Shown here: positions 43,631 to 51,864 of the stretch, one piece after another
How the letters are laid out: each line of letters opens with the position of its first letter
Position numbering within the stretch: the first letter of the stretch is position 1
NCBI GenBank assembly: GCA_045660325.1
Contig: JAZRDO010000019.1
Location: 1 to 64,000 of the forward strand
Direction of reading: 5' to 3'
DNA from: SVTX01 sp045660325
Lineage (GTDB): Bacteria; Bacillota; Clostridia; Oscillospirales; CAG-272
DNA: 64,000 bases
Position numbers and translations under genes: made by a program
Notes under the pieces: generated by a model
What the model saw: only the letters and a program-made list of their open reading frames with translations
Told to the model about the DNA's origin: nothing
The model's database searches: none

Positions 43631-44281
43631 TTACTTCTTGGATTTTGTATCCTCAAGATAAACTACGATCTTGCGGTTGTTTTCGGAGCCAATGGAATTT
43701 GTGGAAACACCCTCGATATTCTGAATTTCAGAGTGAATGATTCTTCTCTCGTAGGGGTTCATAGGCTCGAGCATTACGCTCTTCTTGTACTTGATAACCT
43801 TATCAGCCATCTTTCTTGCGAGCTCACGGAGTGTCTGCTCTCTCTTTGCTCTGTAACCCTCAGCGTCAATTGTGATCTTAACGAATTCACGCTTCTCGCC
43901 GTTAACCTTCTTGTTTGCGGCAAGGTTTGCAAGGTACTGAATGCTATCAAGAGTATCACCGTGGTGTCCGATAAGAATTCCTGCGCCGTCACCTGTAATA
44001 TCGATAAGCTTTGCGTCGGAATCTGTATCCTTAAGCTCAACGTTTACGTTGAGTCCCATATCGGATACGAGAGTCTTTACAAAGTTAAGCGCCAGGTCCT
44101 CTCCCTTTTCTGTGTAAGAAGCAGAAATCTTCGCGGGAGTAGCGCCGAGACCGAGGAATCCCTTCTTGGGCTCGTCGATAACTGTATATTCAATATCGGA
44201 TGTCTTAACACCGAGCTGCTGCGCAGCCGCGAGAAGTGCATCCTCAATTGTTTTACCTGTTGTAATTACTTCTCTTTTCAC
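43631..44281 (-). CDS. jag: Jag/KhpB RNA-binding protein (SpoIIIJ-associated)
   Basis: KhpB/Jag is a small-RNA-binding protein tied to cell division and envelope homeostasis. The 216-residue protein has the Jag N-domain (ITTGKTIEDALLAAAQQLG, and EPKKGFLGLG), a KH domain with GHHGDTLDSIQYL (about 109-121) and a C-terminal R3H domain (LEPMNPYERRIIH, about 176-188). I chose GTG at 44281, which gives M-KREVITTGKT and has a GAGG six bases upstream. An ATG four codons earlier has no ribosome site. It follows yidC as in most Firmicutes. Confidence 0.92.
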   Translation of the reverse strand: MKREVITTGKTIEDALLAAAQQLGVKTSDIEYTVIDEPKKGFLGLGATPAKISASYTEKGEDLALNFVKTLVSDMGLNVNVELKDTDSDAKLIDITGDGAGILIGHHGDTLDSIQYLANLAANKKVNGEKREFVKITIDAEGYRAKREQTLRELARKMADKVIKYKKSVMLEPMNPYERRIIHSEIQNIEGVSTNSIGSENNRKIVVYLEDTKSKK

Positions 44282-44346
44282 GTTTAACCTCATATGCGGA
44301 ATGACCGCATTCTAAATTATTAATTTAATTTTCAGGGGTTTGCGGA

Positions 44347-45801
44347 TTACTTTTCGTCCGCGTCCTTGTTTTTCTTTTTTCTGCCGAAGAGGGATTTCTT
44401 TTCCTTCTTTTCGCCCTTATCGGACTCGTCCTTCAAGGTCGCGCCCTCAGTCATATTGTTTTCGGGAATCTCCTGCTTTGCAGGCTCTTCCTCTTCCTCT
44501 GTGGCATTAAGATCGAGCTGCTTTTCGTTGCCGATATAGTTGCCCTTCTCGTCGTAATCCTCGTCGTCAATGTGGTGGAGTGAACGAACTGTTCCCGCTC
44601 TCTCGGACTTCTGCACCTTCTTAGGTATCTTACCCGCAAGCTCCTTCTCCGCCGCCTTATAATCCTCGTCCGTGAACGTAGGAAGAGGCATTACCTTACT
44701 GAGAATTACCGTCTTTACAAATCCGAGGATGGACTTGAACATCCAGTAAACCGCGATAGCCGCAGGCATAACGAATGTGAAGTATACAGACATAAGAGGC
44801 ATCATGATATCCATCATATTGTTGGAGCAAGCCTGCTGACGGTTGTCTGCATTCTGAGTAGGCTGGAATGTGAACTTTCTCTGGAGCTTACTTGTCAAGA
44901 AGTAAACTACGAAAGTAAGCACGGGGATCGCAAGGAACCACCAATAAAGATTTTCGGAGGGCTTGAAGCTGGGAATATAACCCATATTGAAGGGACCAAC
45001 AAAGAAGTTGGGCGCACCCTCAACCACTTCAATAACCGTGTTGCGAACTGCATCTCCGTTGTTGCAGTACTTGTAAATGTTGTTGAAGAATGCGGGATCT
45101 ACTCTCCACTTTTCTGCCATACGGCCGAGAAGCTCGATAGAGCCTGTGGACTTGATCTCGATTCCGCCCTCTACGAAGAAGTATGCCTTCATAAAGTTTG
45201 TAAAGTCTCCGCCAACGTTCAAAATGTACTTGATAGGGTCTGTTACAACGCTATAAAGCACCATAATAACGGGGAGCTGGATAAGGAGGGGAAGACAACC
45301 CGAAAGAGGGCTGTAATTTTCCTTCTGATAGAGCTCCTGAATTTCCTGAGTAACGATCTGCTGTGTCTTCTGGTCGTTTCTGCCTGCGTACTTCTTTCTG
45401 ATCGCCATTTCCTTAGGACGAAGCATCGCCTGCTTGATAGAGGTCTTCTGCTGCTTAATAGAGAAAGGAAGCAGAATAAATTCTACGATAATAGCGAAAA
45501 CAAGAAGCGCGAGAATATAGCTGTTCGCGGGCATAATAACAGTGATCCAACGAAGGAACGTACCGATCCAGGTAAGAGGACCCTTTTCCTCCGTCAAAGC
45601 AACTTCCTTATTATCTTCAAGATTCAAAATATTGTCGCCCTCGGCGTACTTTTCACCCGCCCAGGCAGAGAGGTCCTTTGTGGACGTAGTGGCTGTACCG
45701 CTAGTACAACCTACAAATACTGTAGCTACGAAGATAAGAAGAGCTAACACGAGCGCTGTTCTGGAAAGAATCTTCCAGAGCTTTTTGTTTGTTAATTTCA
45801 T
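44347..45801 (-). CDS. yidC: Membrane protein insertase YidC/Oxa1
   Basis: The 484-residue protein has a lipoprotein-type signal ending FVGC (Cys32), five membrane segments including WITVIMPANSYILALLVFAI and the conserved PLSGCLPLLIQLPVIMVLYSVV (split over residues about 165-186), and the arginine-containing groove region. The C-terminal 110 residues are highly charged (Glu- then Lys-rich, ending KKKNKDADEK), longer than in Bacillus. YidC inserts small membrane proteins with or without Sec. The ATG has GGAAAGG upstream. Confidence 0.94.
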   Translation of the reverse strand: MKLTNKKLWKILSRTALVLALLIFVATVFVGCTSGTATTSTKDLSAWAGEKYAEGDNILNLEDNKEVALTEEKGPLTWIGTFLRWITVIMPANSYILALLVFAIIVEFILLPFSIKQQKTSIKQAMLRPKEMAIRKKYAGRNDQKTQQIVTQEIQELYQKENYSPLSGCLPLLIQLPVIMVLYSVVTDPIKYILNVGGDFTNFMKAYFFVEGGIEIKSTGSIELLGRMAEKWRVDPAFFNNIYKYCNNGDAVRNTVIEVVEGAPNFFVGPFNMGYIPSFKPSENLYWWFLAIPVLTFVVYFLTSKLQRKFTFQPTQNADNRQQACSNNMMDIMMPLMSVYFTFVMPAAIAVYWMFKSILGFVKTVILSKVMPLPTFTDEDYKAAEKELAGKIPKKVQKSERAGTVRSLHHIDDEDYDEKGNYIGNEKQLDLNATEEEEEPAKQEIPENNMTEGATLKDESDKGEKKEKKSLFGRKKKNKDADEK

Positions 45802-45821
45802 TTTAATAGTCCTTTCCGTTT

Positions 45822-46163
45822 TTATTCGGACTTTTCGGGGCTTAACATAAGCGGCAGATCGTAATTGAATACGAAGCCCCCTCTTTTTCTGCCTTTGTCA
45901 TCATTTGAGAGTGAAATTCCTCCCGTCCCATTCGGATTCTTTATTCCCTTTAGCGGTACAGGATCGTATCCCGCCGCGCAAAACGGCTGGCAGCGAACGA
46001 GTCGCAAAAAGGTTAAAAGACTTCCTACAAAAAAGCCACGATATTTATACGCATCAATTGCGTAGGCTGAGCATGTCGGGCGAAACCGACAGCAGGGTCG
46101 TTTTTTTAAGGGAGATAAAAACTTCTGATAAAAGCGTATGAGAAGTATGCAAAGCTGTTTCAT
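45822..46163 (-). CDS. yidD: Membrane protein insertion efficiency factor YidD
   Basis: The 113-residue protein shows the core LIRFYQKFLSPL, CCRFRPTCSAYAIDAYKYRG (about 24-43) and CQPFCAAGYDPVP (about 58-70) with the family cysteines. YidD helps YidC-mediated insertion. The final 40 residues form a tail not seen in short homologues. The start ATG overlaps the rnpA stop (ATGA), so translation is coupled. Confidence 0.94.
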   Translation of the reverse strand: MKQLCILLIRFYQKFLSPLKKRPCCRFRPTCSAYAIDAYKYRGFFVGSLLTFLRLVRCQPFCAAGYDPVPLKGIKNPNGTGGISLSNDDKGRKRGGFVFNYDLPLMLSPEKSE

Positions 46164-46549
46164 TTTTCTTTTGTTTCCGCCGTATTGAACATCTGAAGCT
46201 TGCGGAACGCGTAACGAAGCTCCTTAGCTATTTCACAGCTCTTTTTACCCGAGATCTCGGGCTTGGCTGAAATAACGATAAGGTTGCCGCGCAAAAGCTC
46301 GTTCTCCACCTCAGAATAAGCGGCTCTTATAATTCTCTTGGCACGGTTTCGCTGTACCGCTCCACCGACCTTCTTGGATACCGAAAGACCAAGTCGGTTT
46401 ACGATCTTTCTCTGCGGATGCGCCAATTGGAGCTTCTTCGCCTTCAAATCCTTCAAGACGAATATGCTTACGTATCTGCCAAAGAAATGTCTTCCCTGTC
46501 GGTATGCCTTATTATAAAGATGATGCTCGCAAATTGCCGGATATTTCAT
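46160..46549 (-). CDS. rnpA: Ribonuclease P protein component
   Basis: RnpA binds RNase P RNA and assists tRNA 5' processing. The 129-residue protein has VSKKVGGAVQRNRAKRIIR (about 56-74) with the family RNR box, and an N-terminal aromatic strand (FFGRYVSIF). The ATG has GAGGATG upstream. It overlaps yidD by four bases and follows rpmH by 225 bases. Confidence 0.95.
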   Translation of the reverse strand: MKYPAICEHHLYNKAYRQGRHFFGRYVSIFVLKDLKAKKLQLAHPQRKIVNRLGLSVSKKVGGAVQRNRAKRIIRAAYSEVENELLRGNLIVISAKPEISGKKSCEIAKELRYAFRKLQMFNTAETKEK

Positions 46550-46774
46550 ATAGCATCCTCTCTTTTCTCTTGTGATTTGTCTTTTTCGCCATCGCTTCCG
46601 TGTGTGTTTTTTCCGATTCTAAAAAATTTTAAATGCTTTATTTGAGTGTTGCCACTCAAACGAATAAATATAAAGTAAGAATAAAATTTGCGCTTTACAA
46701 AATAAAGCAAAAACCCCGACGAAAGCAAACAAGACAAGGCTTGGGATGCAGAGTCATCGGAGGTTTTATGTTAA

Positions 46775-46909
46775 TTAGTGAGTCAGTCTCTTTCTGCCTT
46801 TAGCGCGACGTCTCTTAAGAACAGCTCTGCCGTCTGCAGTTCTCATTCTCTTTCTGAAGCCGTGCTCCTTCTTTCTCTGACGCTTTTTGGGCTGGTAAGT
46901 TCTAAGCAT
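46775..46909 (-). CDS. rpmH: 50S ribosomal protein L34
   Basis: The 44-residue protein reads MLRTYQPKKRQRKKEHGF, then RKRMRTADGRAVLKRRRAKG and RKRLTH, the unmistakable L34 sequence. AAGGAGG lies eight bases upstream of the ATG. In most bacteria rpmH lies next to oriC and dnaA. Here two lipoprotein genes and a DnaA-box cluster lie upstream instead. Confidence 0.96.
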   Translation of the reverse strand: MLRTYQPKKRQRKKEHGFRKRMRTADGRAVLKRRRAKGRKRLTH

Positions 46910-47002
46910 TTTGTTGCACCTCCTTAAATGATTATCGGAAGCGTTGGACAAAGCACCCTACTTTTGAGTGCCTATTTACGCTTTTACACAATGACATCCT
47001 AT

Positions 47003-47032
47003 ATTATACACGATAGATTACGTATTTGTCAA
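47003..47032 (-). promoter_or_regulatory. Promoter of the rpmH operon
   Basis: Minus-strand TTGACA (47027-47032), an 18-base spacer and TATAAT (47003-47008), about 95 bases before rpmH. Confidence 0.78.
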
Positions 47033-47138
47033 GCATTTTTTTAAAAAAACTTCATTAAAAGTTAAAATGAACGCGTCTCCGACAAATTCCTTCATTTTTT
47101 ATAATAATATATATAACGAAAAACCGTTCAAAAATTCA

Positions 47139-47750
47139 TCAATTATTGAAATATGCGTCGGGCATACTGTAAAAATATACGATCTTCACGCTTCTTACCC
47201 ACTCAAGCTCATATAAAGCGGAGATGCCCTCATACTCGGAATAAAAGTCTTGAAGAACCTCGGAAAGATTTCCGTCGTTATGAACGTAATCGAAATGCAG
47301 ACCCTGAACTCCGTCAAGAAGAGAGAAATATTCATCGCTCAATTTGTCGCTGTAAGCGTCGAAAAACGCCTGATTCAGCGCCTTACTGCTCTTGCTTTCA
47401 CACGAAAGATACCACTCCTCTTCCTTTGCGAAGCCGTAGTCACATATTACCGTGACGAGCAACGAGGAGGAAAACCAGAAGGAATCCGCATATTCGCCCG
47501 ACTGCTTAAAGGAATAATGCTCGTCCTGATACTGCACCTCAAGGCTTACCTTCTTTTCATTCTCAGCCTCACTCTGAAGAAAAGCAAACAGCTCCTTTAT
47601 TTCTTCTCTTCCCTCGCGAAGAACGGGATCGGTATTTTCTCCGGGAGCCTCGGGGTTAGAATTCTGCGCACCACCGGGATTTTTACACGACACAAGGCAG
47701 GAGCCAAGAATCGCGCACAAAAGTAAAATCAAAATTAATCTTTTTATCAT
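47139..47750 (-). CDS. Small lipoprotein of unknown function
   Basis: The 203-residue protein begins MIKRLILILLLCAILG and has a lipobox ending SCLVSC (lipidated Cys about 22), then a Pro/Asn-rich linker and an acidic domain of about 150 residues rich in Tyr, Phe and Ser. I recognise no family. I chose the ATG at 47750 because GAGG lies six bases upstream. Together with the next gene it separates rpmH from the DnaA-box cluster. Confidence 0.75.
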   Translation of the reverse strand: MIKRLILILLLCAILGSCLVSCKNPGGAQNSNPEAPGENTDPVLREGREEIKELFAFLQSEAENEKKVSLEVQYQDEHYSFKQSGEYADSFWFSSSLLVTVICDYGFAKEEEWYLSCESKSSKALNQAFFDAYSDKLSDEYFSLLDGVQGLHFDYVHNDGNLSEVLQDFYSEYEGISALYELEWVRSVKIVYFYSMPDAYFNN

Positions 47751-47822
47751 ATAAACCTCTGAATAAATATCATTTTCCGTTCTTATTCTACCACATATCC
47801 GTAAAAATTGCAACACAAAAAT

Positions 47823-47849
47823 AATTCCCTGCCTATTTGACAGGGAATT
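47823..47849 (-). terminator. Terminator of the leucine-rich-repeat lipoprotein gene
   Basis: Stem AATTCCCTG/CAGGGAATT around a 9-base loop, followed by ATTATTTTTG on the minus strand. Confidence 0.78.
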
Positions 47850-47855
47850 TTATTT

Positions 47856-49376
47856 TTACGGAACGAAATTATAGCTTATCTTATAAGAGCCCGCGTTGTA
47901 TCTCCAATTTGTGCCCTTCTTTACGTAGCCCGGATTTGAGGATTGATTCCACTGATCCGACGTACCCATAAACTTCACGCTGGAAAGCGCCGTGCAGCCC
48001 ATAGCCGCGCCGTCACCGATGATACGGAGTGTGCTCGGGAAAACGAACTCCTCAATAGAGCTGCAGAACGCGAACGCTTGCGTTCCGATCGATACGACAC
48101 CGCCAACCATTCTTACGGAAAGAATATGCTTTGCGTCCTTGAACGCGCCCGAGTGAACGAATTTCGCCTTATCGGAAATTGCGATCCTTGTTCTTTCGTG
48201 ATCTATAAACTTATGCGCCATAACAAATTTGTTTTCCGCATTACCGATATATCCAACGCCGCCCGACATGGTATATTTAAGATCATCGCATCCCGAGAAC
48301 GCCCAATCGCCAAGCGATTCAAGGGACGAGGGAAGCGTAAGCTCCGTCAGGGATCCGCAAAATTCAAACGCGCTTTTCTCTATAACCTTCAGCCCGCGCG
48401 CGCGATCAAGATATATCTCCTCAAGAGACGTACAGCCGCGGAATGCCGCCTCTCCGATAAATTCAAGGGCCGAGCCCTCGGGAACGTTTATTTTTTCAAG
48501 CCCCGAGTCGTAATACGCGTACTCGCCGATCCTCTTGAGCTTTTCGGAAAGATCTATCTGCGCCAAGCCCTCGCATCTGTAAAACGCGTAAGCGCCTATC
48601 TCCTCAACACCGTCAATATTTATGCTTTCAAGCGCCGAGCAATTTGAAAACGCTCGGTCGGGGATCTTCACAATAGCGGAAGAGAGCGCTACGCTCTCAA
48701 GCTTCGCGTTATAAGAAAACGCGGAGTGACCGATGGAGCCACAGCTCTCAGGAAGAGCTACGGAGATAATGGAATTTCCCGAAAATGCGCTAGAGCTTAT
48801 TGCTTCAAGAGCATTTCCAAAATCAACTGTGGAAATATTGCCGCAGTCCTTAAAGCTGCCGACGCCGACGGACTTAACACCCGAAAAGGCTATTTTCTCA
48901 ATGCTGGAGCATCCCGCGTAGGCGTAATCTCCGATTTTTTCTCCATCAAACGAAATATCGGTTATTTTAGAGCCGCCAACGTAAAGCTCCGCGCCGTTAT
49001 TAAAGGGTGAGGAATAAAAATTTTCAAGACTCGCGTCAGCCAGACTGTCGGGACTTGCAAGCTCGACTCTTGTAAGCGAAAGACAAAATTCAAACGCGTT
49101 AAGACCGATGCTCTTTACCGACTCGGGAATGGATATGCCCTTTACGGACGAGCCGCGGAACGCCTCGCGAGCGATACCCACGACCGCTTTTCCGTCAAAC
49201 GATTCGGGAATAACTATATTCTCGACATTTTTATCAACAAGTCCGACCACCTCGTAGCCGCCCTTGACGGATTTGTATTTAATTGTACCGTCATCCTTCG
49301 TGCAGGATGCGAGCATTATGATCGCAAGGACGATAAACGCGCCCGCAATCGCAGCTCTCTTTATGATCTTTGCCAT
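47856..49376 (-). CDS. BspA-type leucine-rich repeat lipoprotein
   Basis: The 506-residue protein has a lipoprotein signal (FIVLAIIMLASC, Cys about 25) and then about sixteen LRR_5 repeats of the pattern IG..AF..C..L..I.LP (for example IGAYAFYRCEGLAQIDL and IGEAAFRGCTSLEEIYL, about residues 75-470). The C-terminus (WNQSSNPGYVKKGTNWRYNA) resembles the end of many BspA proteins of gut bacteria. Such proteins bind host or neighbour surfaces in some species; the partner here is unknown. The ATG has AAAAGGTG upstream. Confidence 0.88.
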   Translation of the reverse strand: MAKIIKRAAIAGAFIVLAIIMLASCTKDDGTIKYKSVKGGYEVVGLVDKNVENIVIPESFDGKAVVGIAREAFRGSSVKGISIPESVKSIGLNAFEFCLSLTRVELASPDSLADASLENFYSSPFNNGAELYVGGSKITDISFDGEKIGDYAYAGCSSIEKIAFSGVKSVGVGSFKDCGNISTVDFGNALEAISSSAFSGNSIISVALPESCGSIGHSAFSYNAKLESVALSSAIVKIPDRAFSNCSALESINIDGVEEIGAYAFYRCEGLAQIDLSEKLKRIGEYAYYDSGLEKINVPEGSALEFIGEAAFRGCTSLEEIYLDRARGLKVIEKSAFEFCGSLTELTLPSSLESLGDWAFSGCDDLKYTMSGGVGYIGNAENKFVMAHKFIDHERTRIAISDKAKFVHSGAFKDAKHILSVRMVGGVVSIGTQAFAFCSSIEEFVFPSTLRIIGDGAAMGCTALSSVKFMGTSDQWNQSSNPGYVKKGTNWRYNAGSYKISYNFVP

Positions 49377-49610
49377 AGCAACACCTTTTAAATAAATTTT
49401 ATTACATTTATAATAACACAATTCCCCGCCTTTGTCAACATTATATATCGAGGCAAAAGTGTTCTGAAAATCAAATGTTTGTTCTAGTCAATTTTAACGA
49501 AAATTATATTCATTTATTCATGTCGTACTCGCAGTAAAATCGACAAAATCTACGTTTTGAACAAAAAGCCACCGCGTTTTTTGACATTTTTTATACCAAA
49601 ACAAGAAATA

Positions 49611-49794
49611 GAGTTTTCCACAGTTTTTTTGTGGAAAACTCTTCTTGAACTGTTGAAAACTCGCCAAATGCCTATAAATCAAGGCTTTTAAATGTTGAAA
49701 ACCCTGTTGAAAGTGTGGAAAAGTACACCCGTTCGGCATATTGACAATTTATACAAATTGCGCTTTCAAAAAATTTTATGTCGTATTGACAATG
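49611..49794. other. DnaA-box-like cluster, candidate replication origin
   Basis: Six 9-mers resembling Firmicutes DnaA boxes lie within 109 bases: TTTTCCACA (49614-49622) and, in the opposite orientation, TGTGGAAAA (49630-49638, 49714-49722), TGTTGAAAA (49651-49659, 49693-49701) and TGTTGAAAG (49705-49713). The first two form an 11-bp inverted repeat (GAGTTTTCCAC/GTGGAAAACTC). An A/T-rich stretch follows (49738-49794). This is how dnaA-upstream origins look in Clostridia, and rpmH is 2.7 kb away. But dnaA is not in the window, so oriC is an inference; a DnaA-titration site is an alternative. The whole gap 49377-49794 holds no gene. Confidence 0.6.
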
Positions 49795-50820
49795 TCACAT
49801 TGTACAAATCAACTTTTCAAGGACAATATACCCATCACCGCCGAGCTTTATGTCCTTATCGGCATCCTTACACATTGAAAGAAGGCGGCGGGGATTTTGG
49901 ATCTCCTTTGCCGATTTTGCAAGCAATGATATTCTAAATTCGTGCATATCGAGTAATTTGGATATCTCCGCGTGTGTCAATCCGTCGCGAAGGAGCGCGG
50001 ACACCGAGACCAGCTCGCAAACCGTTCTTGACACCTCGCTCATAATGTATATCGGCTCGGTCCTCTTTTTCTTCATATCAAGCAGGATATTGAGCGCCAC
50101 GTCCTTTTTTCTCGAGCAGATCGCGTTAGTAAACGCGTACGTATCGTATTCAAGAGAATTTACACCGACAAGCTTTACGTCGTCGACCGTTACGGCAGTT
50201 CTGTTCTGCGAGAGCGCATAAAAGGAGATCTTCCTTATCTCCTCGGCGAGAGTAAACATATCTCTTCCGCAATATTCCACAGTAAACGCGGAAACGCTCG
50301 CGTCAGCCGCAGCGCCATTGTGCTCGTAATGCTTTTGCGCCCACAAGGCAAGTCGCTGAGGGGAGTTTTTCTCAAAATATACGGGGGTCAATACCTCGGA
50401 AAGCTTCATAAGCGCCGCAGAAGGCTTTTTCAAGGAATAGCCCATATCAAATTTATCCGACGTAGTTGCAATAATAACGGTATTGAAATCATATTCCTCA
50501 AGAAGACCGAGAGCCGAGATAAGAGCGTCAAGCTCACCCGCCTTCATGGTGATAAAATCAAGTCCCGTAATAATTATGAGCTTTCTTTCCGTCATCATAG
50601 GGGGAGAAGCAAGCATATCAACGAGGGAATCTATGGAAAAGCTCAACGCGTCAAGCTTCATTTCATTGAACATAGCAAGCGACGGGTCTCCTACGATGCA
50701 CTCGCGCGCGAGATTTATCGCGTGATTTTTAGTATAATCCTCTTCGCCGAAGAAAAGATATGCGCACGCAGGCGCGCTCTTTATTTCGCGACGAAAATCC
50801 GCTTCCTTGATTATCTTCAT
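49795..50820 (-). CDS. holA: DNA polymerase III delta subunit
   Basis: Delta opens the sliding clamp within the clamp loader. The 341-residue protein begins with YLFFGEEDYTKNHAIN (replacing the degenerate P-loop), has LASPPMMTERKLIII and the middle-domain LAEEIRKISFYA, then the C-terminal LLRDGLTHAEISKLLDMHEF and SAKEIQNPRRLLSM. This is the family pattern at typical length. The ATG at 50820 has GGGGGA upstream. It is usually next to comEC/rpsT, not seen here. Confidence 0.9.
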   Translation of the reverse strand: MKIIKEADFRREIKSAPACAYLFFGEEDYTKNHAINLARECIVGDPSLAMFNEMKLDALSFSIDSLVDMLASPPMMTERKLIIITGLDFITMKAGELDALISALGLLEEYDFNTVIIATTSDKFDMGYSLKKPSAALMKLSEVLTPVYFEKNSPQRLALWAQKHYEHNGAAADASVSAFTVEYCGRDMFTLAEEIRKISFYALSQNRTAVTVDDVKLVGVNSLEYDTYAFTNAICSRKKDVALNILLDMKKKRTEPIYIMSEVSRTVCELVSVSALLRDGLTHAEISKLLDMHEFRISLLAKSAKEIQNPRRLLSMCKDADKDIKLGGDGYIVLEKLICTM

Positions 50821-50914
50821 AAAAATCCCCCTTTCGTTTATCATTATATCAATTATACCATTTTACAAGATAAGAGTCAAGAGTATTTTATTTACAATGC
50901 GACACAAAAAGGAG

Positions 50915-50943
50915 TTGACAAACGAAGAATATTATTATATAAT
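50915..50943 (+). promoter_or_regulatory. Promoter of the purine transcript
   Basis: Perfect TTGACA (50915-50920), a 17-base spacer and perfect TATAAT (50938-50943), ten bases before the riboswitch. Confidence 0.85.
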
Positions 50944-50952
50944 AAAAATGTA

Positions 50953-51045
50953 AATAACCCGCAAGGGATACCTCGAGCCGACCGACGAATTTGAGCGGAG
51001 CACCGCAAGGAAGGCGCGGGGAATAGGCGCCGTTCGTCTGGGCAG
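50953..51045 (+). promoter_or_regulatory. ZTP (pfl) riboswitch
   Basis: The leader of the IMP-synthesis genes contains the two-part pattern of ZTP riboswitches: an upstream stem-loop half (50953-51000) and the conserved 3' core GCCGTTCGTCTGGGCAG (51029-51045). The core overlaps a terminator stem. ZTP accumulates when 10-formyl-THF is short, and turning on the formyltransferase genes downstream is the expected response. Confidence 0.8.
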
Positions 51046-51082
51046 TATCTATCAAAGGTAAAAGATAGGTCTGTCCTTTTTT
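51040..51082 (+). terminator. Expression-platform terminator of the ZTP riboswitch
   Basis: GGGCAGTATCTATC pairs with GATAGGTCTGTCC and is followed by T6. The 5' arm shares bases with the riboswitch core CTGGGCAG, so ligand-bound and terminator folds exclude each other. Confidence 0.78.
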
Positions 51083-51124
51083 CATTTTGATTTTAATAAA
51101 AAATAAAACAAAGGAAGCAAAAGC

Positions 51125-51847
51125 ATGAACATTTACAAGATCAACACACCCGAGGAACTCATTGCAGGCAACTCCTACGTTGGACGCGGAATCATTATCG
51201 GTAAGACACCCGATGCAAAGCGCGCAGCATTCGCTTATTTCATTATGGGCAGAAGCGCTAACAGCCGCAACCGCGTTTTCGCGGAAAAGGAAGGCGGCGA
51301 GGTAATTATCTACCCCCACGACTATTCAAAGGTTGAGGACCCCTCGCTTATCATCTACTCTCCCGTAAAGGTTTATAAGAATTCTCTCATCGTTACAAAC
51401 GGCGACCAGACGGACACTATCTACAACTTCCTTTGCGACGGAAAGACCTTCGAGGAAGCTCTCCGCACCCGCGCGTTCGAGCCCGACTACCCCAATCTCA
51501 CACCCAGAATCAGCGGCATTATGGACTTCGCAAACGGCGATTTCACTTATAAGATGAGTATTCTCAAGAGCGCAGACCCCGAGGGCACCGCTTGTAACAG
51601 ATATACGTATTCCTATAACGCGCTCGCAGGTCTTGGCCACTTCATCCACACATACATTTGCGACGGCAATCCCATTCCTACGTTCTGCGGCGAGCCTGAA
51701 AGAATCGAGATTTCAAACGATATCGACGAATTCGCAAACAGAATTTGGAATGCCCTTGACGAGCAGAACAAGATCTCTATGTACGTTCGCTATATTGACC
51801 TTGAAAGCGGCGAGATCGAAAATAGAATGGTAAACAAGAATAAATAA
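51125..51847 (+). CDS. IMP cyclohydrolase, PurO-like
   Basis: The enzyme closes the ring of FAICAR to IMP, the last step of purine synthesis. The 240-residue protein matches the IMP_cyclohyd (PurO) family first known from archaea: SYVGRGIIIGKTPDAKRA (about 17-34), FIMGRSANSRNRVF (about 39-52), and NALAGLGHFIHTYICDGNPIP near residue 170. It is unrelated to the MGS-fold domain of bacterial PurH. AAAGGAAGC lies seven bases upstream. It forms a two-gene unit with the formyltransferase. Confidence 0.87.
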   Translation: MNIYKINTPEELIAGNSYVGRGIIIGKTPDAKRAAFAYFIMGRSANSRNRVFAEKEGGEVIIYPHDYSKVEDPSLIIYSPVKVYKNSLIVTNGDQTDTIYNFLCDGKTFEEALRTRAFEPDYPNLTPRISGIMDFANGDFTYKMSILKSADPEGTACNRYTYSYNALAGLGHFIHTYICDGNPIPTFCGEPERIEISNDIDEFANRIWNALDEQNKISMYVRYIDLESGEIENRMVNKNK

Positions 51848-51864
51848 GCGGAGGGAATGTAAAA

